NCBI RefSeq assembly: GCF_031458255.1
Contig: NZ_JAVDYC010000001.1
Location: 4,163,001 to 4,227,000 of the forward strand
Source: Catenuloplanes niger
GTDB lineage: Bacteria; Actinomycetota; Actinomycetes; Mycobacteriales; Micromonosporaceae
Reading direction: 5' to 3'
DNA: 64,000 nucleotides
The position numbers were made by a program, and so were the translations under genes. This document shows positions 31,941-39,993 of this stretch, piece by piece; position 1 is the stretch's first letter; every line of letters begins with the position of its first letter. The notes under the pieces are model-generated. The model saw nothing but the letters and a program-made list of their open reading frames with translations, ran no database searches and was not told where the DNA came from.

Positions 31941-32333
31941 ATGCACGTTCGCGATGCCATGTCCGCCCTGGTGCTCACGCTGGGGCCCGATCACACACTC
32001 CGCCAGGCGGCCACGATGATGGCCGACCGCGGCATCGGATCCGCCGTGATCCTCGACCCGGACGGCGAGGGCGTCGGGATCATGACCGAACGGGACCTGC
32101 TCAAGGCGATCGGCGCCGGGCTGGACCCGGACACCGAACGCATCGGCGCCCACCTGACCTGGGACGTCGTCTACGCGAGTCCGCGCTGGACGCTGGAGGA
32201 GGCCGCGCTCGCGATGGCCCGCGGCGGGTTCCGGCACCTGGTCGTGCTGGAGGGCGACGAGGTCCTCGGCGTGATCTCGGTCCGCGACGTCATGCGCGTC
32301 TGGGCGCGGGAAAGAGCCTTGAAAACCTCCTGA
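31941..32333 (+). CDS. CBS-domain pair protein
   Basis: A 130-residue protein made of two CBS domains: MHVRDAMSALVLTLGPDHTL to GIMTERDLLKAI (about 1-57) and LTWDVVYASPRWTLEEAA to VLGVISVRDVMRVW (about 70-122). CBS pairs bind adenosyl ligands such as AMP, ATP or SAM and usually regulate a partner. As a stand-alone protein its partner is unknown. AAGGGAG precedes the ATG at 31941. It is divergent from the Nudix gene. Confidence 0.93.
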   Translation: MHVRDAMSALVLTLGPDHTLRQAATMMADRGIGSAVILDPDGEGVGIMTERDLLKAIGAGLDPDTERIGAHLTWDVVYASPRWTLEEAALAMARGGFRHLVVLEGDEVLGVISVRDVMRVWARERALKTS

Positions 32334-32457
32334 CGGTACGGGTGGAGCCGGTCGCTTTCTGCGGCCGGCGCACCCGTCGCCGCCGCTTTTTCCGAGGGCT
32401 TTCACCAGGCGGGAACGGGCATGGGGAAGATCATGCCCGGCTCGTAAGCTGTAGCGC

Positions 32458-33552
32458 ATGACCGCTGAGCAGCTGATCTCCTTCGCCCGTGGCGCCCCCT
32501 CCCTCGACATCGTGGACATCGAGGGCCTGAAGGCCGCGGCGGTGCGTGCGTTCGACGCCGACCCGGCGGGCATCACCGCCTACGGCACCTCGGTGGGTTA
32601 CGTCCCGCTCCGCGCGTGGATCGCGGAGAAGCACGGCGTCACGCCGGAGCAGGTGCTGATCACGAACGGCTCGCTGCAGGCCGACGCGTTCCTCTTCGAC
32701 CACCTGGTCAAGGCCGGCGACGCGGTCGTGGTGGAGAGGCCGACGTACGACCGGACGCTGCTCAACCTGCAGAACCTGGGCGGCAAGGTGCACCAGGTGA
32801 CGCTGGACGCGGACGGCATCGACACCGCGGAGCTGCGCACCCTGCTGGAGTCCGGCGTGCGCCCGACGCTCGCCCACATCATCCCGAACTACCAGAACCC
32901 GGCCGGGGTGACGCTGTCCCTGGAGCGCCGCCGTGAGCTGCTGGCGCTGGCGAAGGAGTTCGGTTTCACCATCTTCGAGGACGACCCGTACGCGGACATC
33001 CGATTCCGTGGCGAGGCGCTGCCGTCGATGCTGTCGATGGACACCGAGGGCGTGGTGGTGCACGCGTCCAGCTTCACCAAGACGGTCTGCCCCGGCGTGC
33101 GCGTCGGTTACCTGGTCGGCCCCGCGAAGCTGATCGGCGACATCGCGAAGCGCGCGACCAACCTCTACATCTCGCCCGGCATGGTGTCCGAGGCGATCGT
33201 GCACCAGTTCTGCGTGTCCGGTGACATCGACCGGTCGATCGCGACGGTCAGCGCGGCGCTGGGCGAGCGGGCCCGGGTGCTGGCCGAGTCGCTGCGGGCG
33301 CACATCCCGGGGGTGCGGTTCACGGAGCCGGACGGCGGCTACTTCCTCTGGATCGACCTGCCCGACGACGTGTACGTGGACAAGCTGCTCCCGGCCGCGG
33401 CCGAGCGCGGCGTGGCGGTCGTGAAGGGCACGGACTTCCTGCTGGAGGGCGGCGAGCACTCGCTGCGGCTGGCGTTCTCCGCGGTGACCGTGGACCAGAT
33501 CGACGAGGGCGTGCGCCGGCTGGCCGCCGCCATCGACGCGGTGCGCGGCTGA
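32458..33552 (+). CDS. PLP-dependent aminotransferase, class I/II (LysN/ARO8-like)
   Basis: A 364-residue fold-type I aminotransferase without an N-terminal GntR domain. NYQNPAG (144-150), DDPY (175-178), the PLP lysine Lys208 (SSFTKTVCPG) and Arg215 are all present, and the ITNGSLQADAFLFDHL segment is typical of 2-aminoadipate/aromatic aminotransferases of the LysN/ARO8 group and the MocR catalytic domain. It interconverts an amino acid and its 2-oxo acid with 2-oxoglutarate as likely partner; the substrate is not determined. It starts with ATG 124 bases after the CBS gene and is probably expressed alone. Confidence 0.92.
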   Translation: MTAEQLISFARGAPSLDIVDIEGLKAAAVRAFDADPAGITAYGTSVGYVPLRAWIAEKHGVTPEQVLITNGSLQADAFLFDHLVKAGDAVVVERPTYDRTLLNLQNLGGKVHQVTLDADGIDTAELRTLLESGVRPTLAHIIPNYQNPAGVTLSLERRRELLALAKEFGFTIFEDDPYADIRFRGEALPSMLSMDTEGVVVHASSFTKTVCPGVRVGYLVGPAKLIGDIAKRATNLYISPGMVSEAIVHQFCVSGDIDRSIATVSAALGERARVLAESLRAHIPGVRFTEPDGGYFLWIDLPDDVYVDKLLPAAAERGVAVVKGTDFLLEGGEHSLRLAFSAVTVDQIDEGVRRLAAAIDAVRG

Positions 33553-33864
33553 AAATAGAGCCCACTAACGCCTGACAGCACCAAAAGGTGCCCTTTTGAT
33601 CTGTCGGGTTTACGACATTGAGCGGTCAGACCCGGTCCGGGGTTTCCTTCCGGCCGGGCCTGCCGCCACAATGCGGGAGGCCAATCGCCGTGCGATGGCG
33701 CTCATAGACCTAACCCCGCCCCCTTGGCGCCGGGTGGACCGATCCGCACCCCCCACCCCCCAAAGCGGCCGGTCCACCCGGCGCCACCCCCCTCACCCGC
33801 GTCACGCCCACCGGCGCCGCCCGCGCGTAATGTCCATGCGGGATACGACGAGGGGGTGAAGCGG
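33553..33864. other. Intergenic region upstream of corA
   Basis: No gene is supported. It contains a weak hairpin CAAAAGG / CCTTTTG at 33582-33598, probably the end of the aminotransferase transcript, and then the C-rich inverted repeat at 33725-33786 before corA. Confidence 0.5.
33725..33786 (+). repeat. 16-base inverted repeat with C-tract loop, upstream of corA
   Basis: TGGCGCCGGGTGGACC (33725-33740) and GGTCCACCCGGCGCCA (33771-33786) are perfect inverted copies. The 30-base loop contains two runs of six C. It ends 78 bases before the corA start and could fold in the mRNA leader or be a protein-binding dyad. It does not resemble the ykoK or mgtA-type leaders that I know. Confidence 0.7.
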
Positions 33865-35010
33865 ATGGTTGAGCGGAACAATCCGACGGCCGGCGGCAAC
33901 GGACACTCGGGGGGACGCTCCCGAACGTGGACGGCGCCGGTCCGGGCGATGACCCGGATCATCGGGGCCGACGGCTCGCCTCCTCCCCCACCGGCGAACG
34001 ACGTGGTCCGCAGCGCGGTCGTCGACTGCGCGCTCTACGTCGACGGCGTGCGTCAGGAGGGCCCGCAGGACTACGCGTCCGCGCTGGCCGCGGCCCGGGA
34101 GCAGCCGACCGCGTTCGTCTGGCTCGGCCTGCACGAGCCGAGCGAGGCCGAGATGGCACCGATCGCGGAGGCGTACGGTCTGCACGAGCTCGCGGTCGAG
34201 GACGCGGTCAAGGCGGAGCAGCGGCCGAAGCTGGAGCGCTTCAACGACGTGGTGTTCCTGGTCTGCCGCACCGCCCGGTATCTGGAGCACGGCCGGCTGA
34301 CCGAGCACTCCGAGGTGGTGGAGACGGGCCAGGTGCTGATGTTCATCGGCCCGGCCTTCGTGATCACGGTCCGGCACGGCAACGCCTCGCGGCTCGCCCC
34401 GGTCCGCGCGGACCTGGAGGCGCGTCAGGAGCTGCTGGCCCAGGGCCCGTGGGCGGTCGCGTACGCGGTCTCGGACCGGATCGTCGACCACTACATCGAG
34501 GTCGCGGACGGCATCGAGGACGACCTGGACGCGCTGGAGGAGGACGTCTTCTCGCGCGCCGGCAACAGCAGCATCCAGTCGATCTACCAGCTCAAGCGCG
34601 AGCTGGTGGAGTTCCGCCGCGCGGTGGTGCCGTTCCAGCGGCCGCTGCTCACGCTCACCTCGGACGCCAGCCGCGGCACGGTGCCGAAGGAGATCCGCCG
34701 GTACTTCCGGGACGTGCAGGACCACCTCAGCCGCACGATCGAGCAGGTCACCGCGAACGACGACCTGCTCAACTCGATCCTGCAGGCGCGGCTGGCGCAG
34801 GTCACGGTCGACCAGAACAACGACATGCGGAAGATCGCCGCCTGGGCCGCGATCGCCACGGTCTGGACCGCGGCCGCCGGCATCTACGGCATGAACTTCA
34901 AGTTCATGCCGGAGCTGGAGTGGCGCTTCTCGTACCCGGTGCTGATCACCCTGCTGGTGATCACGTCAGCCACGCTCTACCGCCTGTTCCGGCGCAACGG
35001 CTGGCTGTAG
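33865..35010 (+). CDS. corA: CorA-family magnesium/cobalt transporter
   Basis: From the ATG at 33865 (GGGGGTGAA upstream) the protein has 381 residues. A cytoplasmic alpha/beta domain (WLGLHEPSEAEMAPIAEAYG, VFLVCRTARYLE) leads into long helices (DLDALEEDVFSRAGNSSIQS). Two C-terminal spans follow, the first ending in the pore signature YGMNFKFMPE (about 341-350) and the second in a basic tail (LYRLFRRNGWL). The pentamer mediates Mg2+ uptake, with Co2+ and Ni2+ as alternates. The N-terminal 50 residues are Pro/Gly-rich and not conserved. The inverted repeat upstream may be a control element. Confidence 0.93.
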   Translation: MVERNNPTAGGNGHSGGRSRTWTAPVRAMTRIIGADGSPPPPPANDVVRSAVVDCALYVDGVRQEGPQDYASALAAAREQPTAFVWLGLHEPSEAEMAPIAEAYGLHELAVEDAVKAEQRPKLERFNDVVFLVCRTARYLEHGRLTEHSEVVETGQVLMFIGPAFVITVRHGNASRLAPVRADLEARQELLAQGPWAVAYAVSDRIVDHYIEVADGIEDDLDALEEDVFSRAGNSSIQSIYQLKRELVEFRRAVVPFQRPLLTLTSDASRGTVPKEIRRYFRDVQDHLSRTIEQVTANDDLLNSILQARLAQVTVDQNNDMRKIAAWAAIATVWTAAAGIYGMNFKFMPELEWRFSYPVLITLLVITSATLYRLFRRNGWL

Positions 35011-35029
35011 GACCGAAACACGAGCAGGA

Positions 35030-35063
35030 ACGGCCGGGGGTACGGCGTACCCCCGGCCGTTTC
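35030..35063 (+). terminator. Rho-independent terminator of corA (bidirectional)
   Basis: A 14-base perfect stem, ACGGCCGGGGGTAC / GTACCCCCGGCCGT, closes a GGC loop and is followed by TTTCG. It lies between convergent genes and may serve both. Confidence 0.85.
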
Positions 35064-35074
35064 GTCGCGTGTCC

Positions 35075-35914
35075 TCAGCCGTTGGCCCAGCGGTCCGGGC
35101 CGGTGACCGGGTCACCGTGCATCTTGTTGCCGGCGCCGGCCATGCCGGTCGCGCCCGCCATCCCGGCCGGCCGGATCGACGAGGCGGACGACGTGCCGGG
35201 CGACTGCGTGTCCGGGTTCAGCCGGTCGGACGCGGCCATCCGGTCCGCGGCCGGCTGCTTGTCCTGGTCCTTCTTGTCCTGGTCCTTGTCGCCGGGGGCG
35301 GCGTGCATCGCGGTCTTCGCGGTGTCCGCCGCGCTCTTCACGGTCTCCTTCGCCGACTCGGCCGCCGTCGCGATCTTGTCCTTCGCGTTCTCGGACATCT
35401 GCTTCGCGTTCTCGGTCATCTGCCGGGCCGCGTCGGTGGCGCTGCGCGCGGTGCTGGACTCGTGGGTGGTCCACTGATCCTCTTCGCGCTGCCGCCGCTT
35501 CTTCATGATCATCGACCCGGCCACACCGGCGGCGACGCCGATCATGAGCAGACCGGTCAGCTTGCGGTTCCGCGACATGCCTCGCTCCTCCCGGCCGACG
35601 GCGCGTCGCAGCGCCTTGGCGTTCTTCCGCTTCATCCGCCGGGTCTGCTTCCCGGCCTGCTTACCGGCCTGTCGCGCGTTCTCCGCGGCCGACATGGCCA
35701 GCGGGGTGAACGCCGCGATGCCACCGGCGGCCGCGGTGCGCGCACGGCTGGCGGCCGGTGTCACGACCTCGCGCGCGGCGTGCACCCGCGGGCCGACCGT
35801 CGCACCGACGCCCTCCGCCGCGTGCGTGGCCGCCTGCCTCAGGTGACCCAGGCCCTCTTCGAGCTCTTCCCGGACCATCTGGCTGCGGGTCTTGCTTCGC
35901 CCGATACCGAACAC
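35075..35914 (-). CDS. Membrane-associated Ala/Lys-rich protein (YtxH/LEA-like)
   Basis: I chose the GTG at 35914 because GGAGG stands eight bases upstream; the protein then has 279 residues. Its N-terminal half is helical and Ala-rich (RQAATHAAEGVGATVGPRV), with a basic block (RRMKRKNAKALRRAVGREER), one membrane span (KLTGLLMIGVAAGVAGSMIM) and then a charged 11-mer-like repeat region (NAKQMSENAKDKIATAAES) resembling YtxH or late-embryogenesis-abundant-type stress proteins. The C-terminus is low-complexity. The function is unknown; an envelope stress or spacer role is inferred from composition. Confidence 0.65.
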   Translation of the reverse strand: MFGIGRSKTRSQMVREELEEGLGHLRQAATHAAEGVGATVGPRVHAAREVVTPAASRARTAAAGGIAAFTPLAMSAAENARQAGKQAGKQTRRMKRKNAKALRRAVGREERGMSRNRKLTGLLMIGVAAGVAGSMIMKKRRQREEDQWTTHESSTARSATDAARQMTENAKQMSENAKDKIATAAESAKETVKSAADTAKTAMHAAPGDKDQDKKDQDKQPAADRMAASDRLNPDTQSPGTSSASSIRPAGMAGATGMAGAGNKMHGDPVTGPDRWANG

Positions 35915-36044
35915 CAGCCCCACCTCCGTAAGGGTGTCTGTCCCTGTGGTGATCCTGCCCCTTCGGGTGCCGCCGTGTAGGCGGAACTCGTACATGGGAG
36001 GATCCGCTTGGAAACTGAACTGTCCAACCGACGAAGGAGTACCC

Positions 36045-36572
36045 GTGGCCCAGGCTGTATATGCCACCCTGCACACCAACCACGGTGCGATCCGGCTCGA
36101 GCTGTTTCCGCTGCACGCCCCGAAGACGGTTGCCAACTTCGTAGAGCTGGCCGAGGGCACCAAGGAGTACACCGACCCGCGCACCGGCCAGGCCGGCAAG
36201 GGCCCGTACTACGACGGCACCATCTCGCACCGGGTGATCAGCGGCTTCATGGTCCAGATGGGCGACCCGACCGGCACCGGCACCGGCGGCCCCGGCTACA
36301 AGTTCGCCGACGAGTTCCACCCGGACCTGGTCTTCAACCGGCCGTACCTGCTCGCGATGGCGAACGCGGGGCCCGGCACGAACGGCTCGCAGTTCTTCAT
36401 CACGGTGTCGCCGACGCCGCACCTGAACCACCGGCACACCATCTTCGGCCAGGTGGCCGACGACGAGTCCGCGCGCGTGGTCGACTCGATCGCCACCACG
36501 CCGACCGGCCCGATGGACCGTCCGAAGCAGGACGTGATCATCGAGAAGGTCGAGATCGAACGCGTCGGCTGA
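36045..36572 (+). CDS. ppiA: Peptidyl-prolyl cis-trans isomerase, cyclophilin type
   Basis: A 175-residue single-domain cyclophilin started at the GTG at 36045 (AAGGAG upstream). It has FHRVI-like SHRVISGFMVQMGDPTGTG (active-site Arg and Gln), GPGYKFADEF, LAMANAGPGTNGSQFFIT (substrate groove) and NHRHTIFGQV. There is no signal peptide, so it acts in the cytoplasm on proline peptide bonds during folding. It is followed after 20 bases by the rhomboid gene, a pairing I recall as common in actinobacteria. Confidence 0.95.
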   Translation: MAQAVYATLHTNHGAIRLELFPLHAPKTVANFVELAEGTKEYTDPRTGQAGKGPYYDGTISHRVISGFMVQMGDPTGTGTGGPGYKFADEFHPDLVFNRPYLLAMANAGPGTNGSQFFITVSPTPHLNHRHTIFGQVADDESARVVDSIATTPTGPMDRPKQDVIIEKVEIERVG

Positions 36573-36592
36573 TCTGACGTACTTTTGATCGT

Positions 36593-37516
36593 ATGAGTGA
36601 CGTTCCGGCGACCGTCCCGGTCTGCTACCGGCATCCCGGCCGGGAAACGCATGTCCGGTGCACGAGGTGCGACCGATCGATATGCCCCGACTGCATGAAC
36701 GAGGCGTCGGTCGGCCACCAGTGCCCGGAGTGCGTGGCCGAGGGGAGACGTACGCAACGGCCGGTCCGCACCGCCTTCGGCGGGAGCGCGGCCGGCCGTG
36801 CCGGAGTCGTCACGACCACGCTGATCGGGCTGAACGTGCTGGCCGCCGTGCTCGGCGTGGTCTTCTCCGGCATGAACGCGCTGGTCGGCAGCGGGCTGTT
36901 CAGCGGCGCGTCGATCATCCATTACGCCGGCGCGGTGGTCGGGCCGTCGATCACCGTGCTCGCCGACGGCAACGCGACGTTCGGGGCGCTGCCGCAGTAC
37001 GGCACGGTCTTCCCCGGCGTCTGGGACGGCGGCTACTACCGGCTGTTCACCGCCATGTTCATCCACTTCGGAATCCTGCACCTGCTGATGAACATGTGGG
37101 CGCTGTGGATTCTCGGCCGGCAGCTGGAGACCGCGCTCGGCCCGCTGCGGTTCCTCGCGCTCTACCTGGTCGCCGGCTTCGGCGGCAACGTGGCCGCGCT
37201 GCTGATCGACGCGGAGTCGGTGTCGGCCGGCGCCTCCACCGCGATCTTCGGGCTCTTCGCCGCGCTCTTCGTGCTGCTGCGCCGCCTCGGCCGGGACACG
37301 TCGTCCGTGCTGCCGATCCTGATCGTCAACCTGGTCATCACGTTCGTGGTGCCGAGCATCTCGATCGCCGGGCACATCGGCGGGCTGGCCGTCGGCGGGC
37401 TGGCCGCGGCCGCGCTCGCCTACGCCCCGGCGCGCAACCGGGGGCTGATCCAGGGCGGCGCGCTCGGGCTGATCTTCGTGATCCTGGCGGTGCTCGCGCT
37501 CACCGCGTCGTCCTAG
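36593..37516 (+). CDS. Rhomboid-family intramembrane serine protease with zinc-ribbon N-terminus
   Basis: A 307-residue protein. Residues 11-47 form a Cys/His-rich, B-box-like zinc-binding module (CYRHPGRETHVRCTRCDRS, CPDC, CPEC). Six or seven membrane spans follow. Catalytic residues are Ser215 (GASTAIFG) and His261 (IAGHIGGLAVG); the HxxxN motif is His163-Asn167 (HLLMNMWAL). Rhomboids cleave single-span membrane proteins inside the bilayer; the actinobacterial substrates are mostly unknown. It is downstream of the cyclophilin gene in the same direction and overlaps the convergent PH-domain gene by 17 bases. Confidence 0.94.
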   Translation: MSDVPATVPVCYRHPGRETHVRCTRCDRSICPDCMNEASVGHQCPECVAEGRRTQRPVRTAFGGSAAGRAGVVTTTLIGLNVLAAVLGVVFSGMNALVGSGLFSGASIIHYAGAVVGPSITVLADGNATFGALPQYGTVFPGVWDGGYYRLFTAMFIHFGILHLLMNMWALWILGRQLETALGPLRFLALYLVAGFGGNVAALLIDAESVSAGASTAIFGLFAALFVLLRRLGRDTSSVLPILIVNLVITFVVPSISIAGHIGGLAVGGLAAAALAYAPARNRGLIQGGALGLIFVILAVLALTASS

Positions 37517-37916
37517 ACGACAGGTGCGGCAACACCTCCTCCGGCGGTACGCCGAGGTCGGCCTTGGTGAACACGTGCAGCGTGTCGCCGGTGTCGACCT
37601 CGAGCGTCTCGGTGCGCACGCCGAGGCGCGGGCGGGTGTCCAGCCGCACCGCCTCGACCCGCTCCCAGGTCAGCCGGGTCCGGCGGGCGAAGCCGGTCAC
37701 CACGGTCAGCCCGTCCTCGTCGACCGCGAGCCGCACCGGAGCCAGCAGGTCCCGTGCGGCCCACCCCGCCAGCCCGGCGCAGACCACGGCGCCGGCACCG
37801 AGCTGGGCGCGGTCCCCGTCGGCCAGCGCGAGCGCGAGCAGCAGCAGCGCGACGCCGCCGGCCAGCTTGACCACCGGTAACCAGATGGGCACTCTCCAGG
37901 ACATCGGGTCGGTCAT
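37500..37916 (-). CDS. PH-domain membrane protein, 138 aa
   Basis: From the ATG at 37916 the protein has two adjacent membrane spans (about 9-50) followed by a small beta-rich domain (VRLAVDEDGLTVVTGFARRT, LTWERVEAVRLDTRP, LEVDTGDTLHVFTKADLG) of the type annotated as bacterial PH domain (PF10756-like). These are common, short and uncharacterised in actinobacteria and often lie next to rhomboid or cyclophilin genes. An ATG four codons upstream is an alternative start. The 3' end overlaps the rhomboid gene. Confidence 0.75.
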   Translation of the reverse strand: MTDPMSWRVPIWLPVVKLAGGVALLLLALALADGDRAQLGAGAVVCAGLAGWAARDLLAPVRLAVDEDGLTVVTGFARRTRLTWERVEAVRLDTRPRLGVRTETLEVDTGDTLHVFTKADLGVPPEEVLPHLSSRTTR

Positions 37917-38015
37917 GCCCGCCAGCATGTCAAACCGTGTCCGGAAACCGCAGCGGACACTGTCCGGTCCGCGCAGCCGGCGCGTCATATCCGGTTCACG
38001 CGTCGTTGAACCGGC

Positions 38016-38474
38016 ATGGACGTCTTCTCGCGAACGTTCCTGCCAGCCGCCGCCGAAGCCGGAGTGGCCGTCCCGACCGTCAGCCGGCACATGCCGGTCT
38101 TCCGCCGGTGCGTCGAAGCCGACGACACCGCCGTGCTGGTGGCCCGATGCCTCCGTCCCGACCGGCCGCTGCAGGGAGAGTTCCTGCTCCTACTGACCCA
38201 ACGCCGGCTGGTGGTGACCCAGGAGACCCGGGTGCTGCGCCGGCTGCGACTGCACCTCAACGCAGAGCTACGACACCTGGGGAACGTCAACTGGAACCCG
38301 GACGTGCAACTCTCCGCGGTCGAGCTCGCGGCCACCGCGATCGACGGCGTGCGGGAGCGGTTCTGGATCCGGGTCGGTCACCCCAAGCAGCTGTGGCACC
38401 TGGACGCACTGCTCAGCCGGGTCTTCCGGCCGAAGCTCCTGCCCCGCCCGACCCCGGCGGCCGCCGCCGGCTGA
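38016..38474 (+). CDS. Hypothetical protein, 152 aa, PH-like fold suspected
   Basis: A soluble 152-residue protein starting MDVFSRTFLPAAAEAGVAVP. It has a strand-rich middle (GEFLLLLTQRRLVVTQETRV, LNAELRHLGNVNW) that resembles the GRAM/PH-like YokE-type domains, in which the phrase 'LLLTQRRLVV' is typical, followed by WIRVGHPKQLWHLDALLSRV. No catalytic motif is present. It is divergent from the PH-domain gene at 37500 by 99 bases. Function unknown. Confidence 0.65.
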   Translation: MDVFSRTFLPAAAEAGVAVPTVSRHMPVFRRCVEADDTAVLVARCLRPDRPLQGEFLLLLTQRRLVVTQETRVLRRLRLHLNAELRHLGNVNWNPDVQLSAVELAATAIDGVRERFWIRVGHPKQLWHLDALLSRVFRPKLLPRPTPAAAAG

Positions 38475-38681
38475 CCCGCCGCGCCGTGCCGGTGCGGGGC
38501 CGCTCCTCGCACCAACGGTGACGACGAAAGCGCAATTAGTAAGAGAAAGTAGATCAGGGATCTAATACGCTGTAGTGACGCAAAGTTGATCACGCCATAC
38601 CCCAAACCCGGGATACACCTGAAGCGATCCTGCGGCTAGGCTATGGCCGATCTCGTCGTCCCGCAGTGTGGAGAAAACCCG

Positions 38682-39380
38682 GTGAAGCTTTCGATCCTCA
38701 TGCCGGTCTACAACGAGGAAGCCCGTCTGGCTAACGCGTTGAAGCAGGCACTGGCGGTGGACTACCCATGCGAGATCGAGCTCGTCGTCGTCGACGACGG
38801 CAGCTCTGACCGTACCGGAGAGATCCTGGCTGCCGTTGACGACACGCGGGTGCGTGTCATCACCCACGCGAAGAACGCGGGCAAGGGCGCCGCGATCAAG
38901 ACCGCGGTGGACAACGCCGAGGGTGAGTTCATGGTCATCCTCGACGCCGACCTGGAGTACGACCCGCAGGACATCCCGCGCCTGCTCCAGCCGGTGCTGG
39001 ACGGTCACGCCCAGGTCGTCTACGGCAATCGGACCTTCGGCAGCCACAGCGCGTACAGCTTCTGGTACGTGATGGGCAACAAGGGCGTCACCACCGCCGC
39101 GAACGTGCTCTACAACTCGTACATCGGCGACCTGGAGACCTGCTTCAAGCTGATGCCGGTCTCGCTCTACCGGTCGCTCGCGATCAAGTCGCGCGGCTTC
39201 GGCATGGAGGCCGAGGTCACCGGCAAGCTGCTCCGCCAGCGCATCCGGCCGTACGAGGTGCCGATCTCCTACCGTGCCCGTGGGCGCGAGGAGGGCAAGA
39301 AGATCACGTGGAAGGACGGCGTGGAGGCGATCTGGATCCTCGCCCGCGAGCGCGTCCGGAAGCCGAAGGCCACGCGCTGA
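38682..39380 (+). CDS. Glycosyltransferase family 2 (dolichol-phosphate-mannose-synthase-like)
   Basis: A 232-residue GT-A fold transferase. KLSILMPVYNEEARL opens the fold, VVVDDGSSDRTGEIL binds the nucleotide, NAGKGAAIKTAVDNA and the metal motif DADLEYDP (DxD) follow, and the acceptor region has GDLETCFKLMP and RGFGMEAEVTGKL. There is no C-terminal membrane domain. Such enzymes charge polyprenyl phosphate or act on surface glycans. I prefer the GTG at 38682 (GGAGAAAACCCG upstream) to the ATG at 38643, since a possible -10 (TAGGCT) directly abuts that ATG. Confidence 0.9.
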   Translation: MKLSILMPVYNEEARLANALKQALAVDYPCEIELVVVDDGSSDRTGEILAAVDDTRVRVITHAKNAGKGAAIKTAVDNAEGEFMVILDADLEYDPQDIPRLLQPVLDGHAQVVYGNRTFGSHSAYSFWYVMGNKGVTTAANVLYNSYIGDLETCFKLMPVSLYRSLAIKSRGFGMEAEVTGKLLRQRIRPYEVPISYRARGREEGKKITWKDGVEAIWILARERVRKPKATR

Positions 39381-39394
39381 TCTGAGAACGTCCA

Positions 39395-39428
39395 CAACGC
39401 TCGGGTGCACCGCACCCGAGCGTTGTTG
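39395..39428 (+). terminator. Rho-independent terminator of GT2 gene
   Basis: A 14-base perfect stem, CAACGCTCGGGTGC / GCACCCGAGCGTTG, closes an ACC loop and is followed by TTG. It lies 15 bases after the glycosyltransferase stop. Confidence 0.85.
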
Positions 39429-39543
39429 CGTATACCTCGCGCGAAACGCGATGCACGGGCCTTCCCGTACCGTTGAATTGCTTTTGTCGTGTTTGCTTTT
39501 GACGGGCTGGGCGAAAACTCAAGCATGATTTAACTTTGGGTCC

Positions 39544-39993
39544 GTGACGACCATGCAGGATCTCCTCACGATCGGCGACATGGCGGCCCGGAGCGGCGTC
39601 GCACCGTCCGCGTTGCGGTACTACGAGCGCCTCGGCCTGATCCACGCGGTCCGCACCGGCGGCAACCAGCGGCGATATCAGCGCGCGGAGCTGCGCCGGA
39701 TCGCGTTCATCCGGGTGTCGCAGCAGGTCGGCGTGTCGCTGGAGGAGATCCGGGAGGCGCTCGCCTCGCTGCCGGACGGGCGCGTGCCCACGAAGGCCGA
39801 CTGGGCGCGGCTCTCCGCCGGCTGGCACGACAAGCTGGCGGAGCGGATCGCGCTGCTCGAACGGCTCCGCGACAACCTCACCGGCTGCATCGGCTGCGGC
39901 TGCCTGTCGCTGCAGAAGTGCACGCTCTACAACCCCGGCGACGAACTGGCCGCGTTCGGACCCGGCCCGCGGATACTGCTGTCAGGCAACTAG
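39544..39993 (+). CDS. soxR: Redox-sensitive MerR-family regulator SoxR
   Basis: A 149-residue MerR-family protein with N-terminal winged helix (TIGDMAARSGVAPSALRYYE) and a dimerisation helix. The four cysteines Cys115, Cys118, Cys120 and Cys126 have the exact SoxR spacing CX2CXCX5C (CIGCGCLSLQKC) that holds the [2Fe-2S] cluster. In actinomycetes SoxR answers redox-active compounds such as actinorhodin-like quinones and switches on oxidoreductases, monooxygenases or pumps. The start is GTG 39544 or ATG 39553. The 3' end overlaps the convergent quinone oxidoreductase gene by 12 bases. Confidence 0.95.
   Translation: MTTMQDLLTIGDMAARSGVAPSALRYYERLGLIHAVRTGGNQRRYQRAELRRIAFIRVSQQVGVSLEEIREALASLPDGRVPTKADWARLSAGWHDKLAERIALLERLRDNLTGCIGCGCLSLQKCTLYNPGDELAAFGPGPRILLSGN

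Noticed and set aside
33582-33598. Rho-independent terminator of the aminotransferase gene
   Set aside because: The stem is only seven mostly A-T pairs with no T tract after it, so it is kept as a weak hairpin and not called as a terminator.
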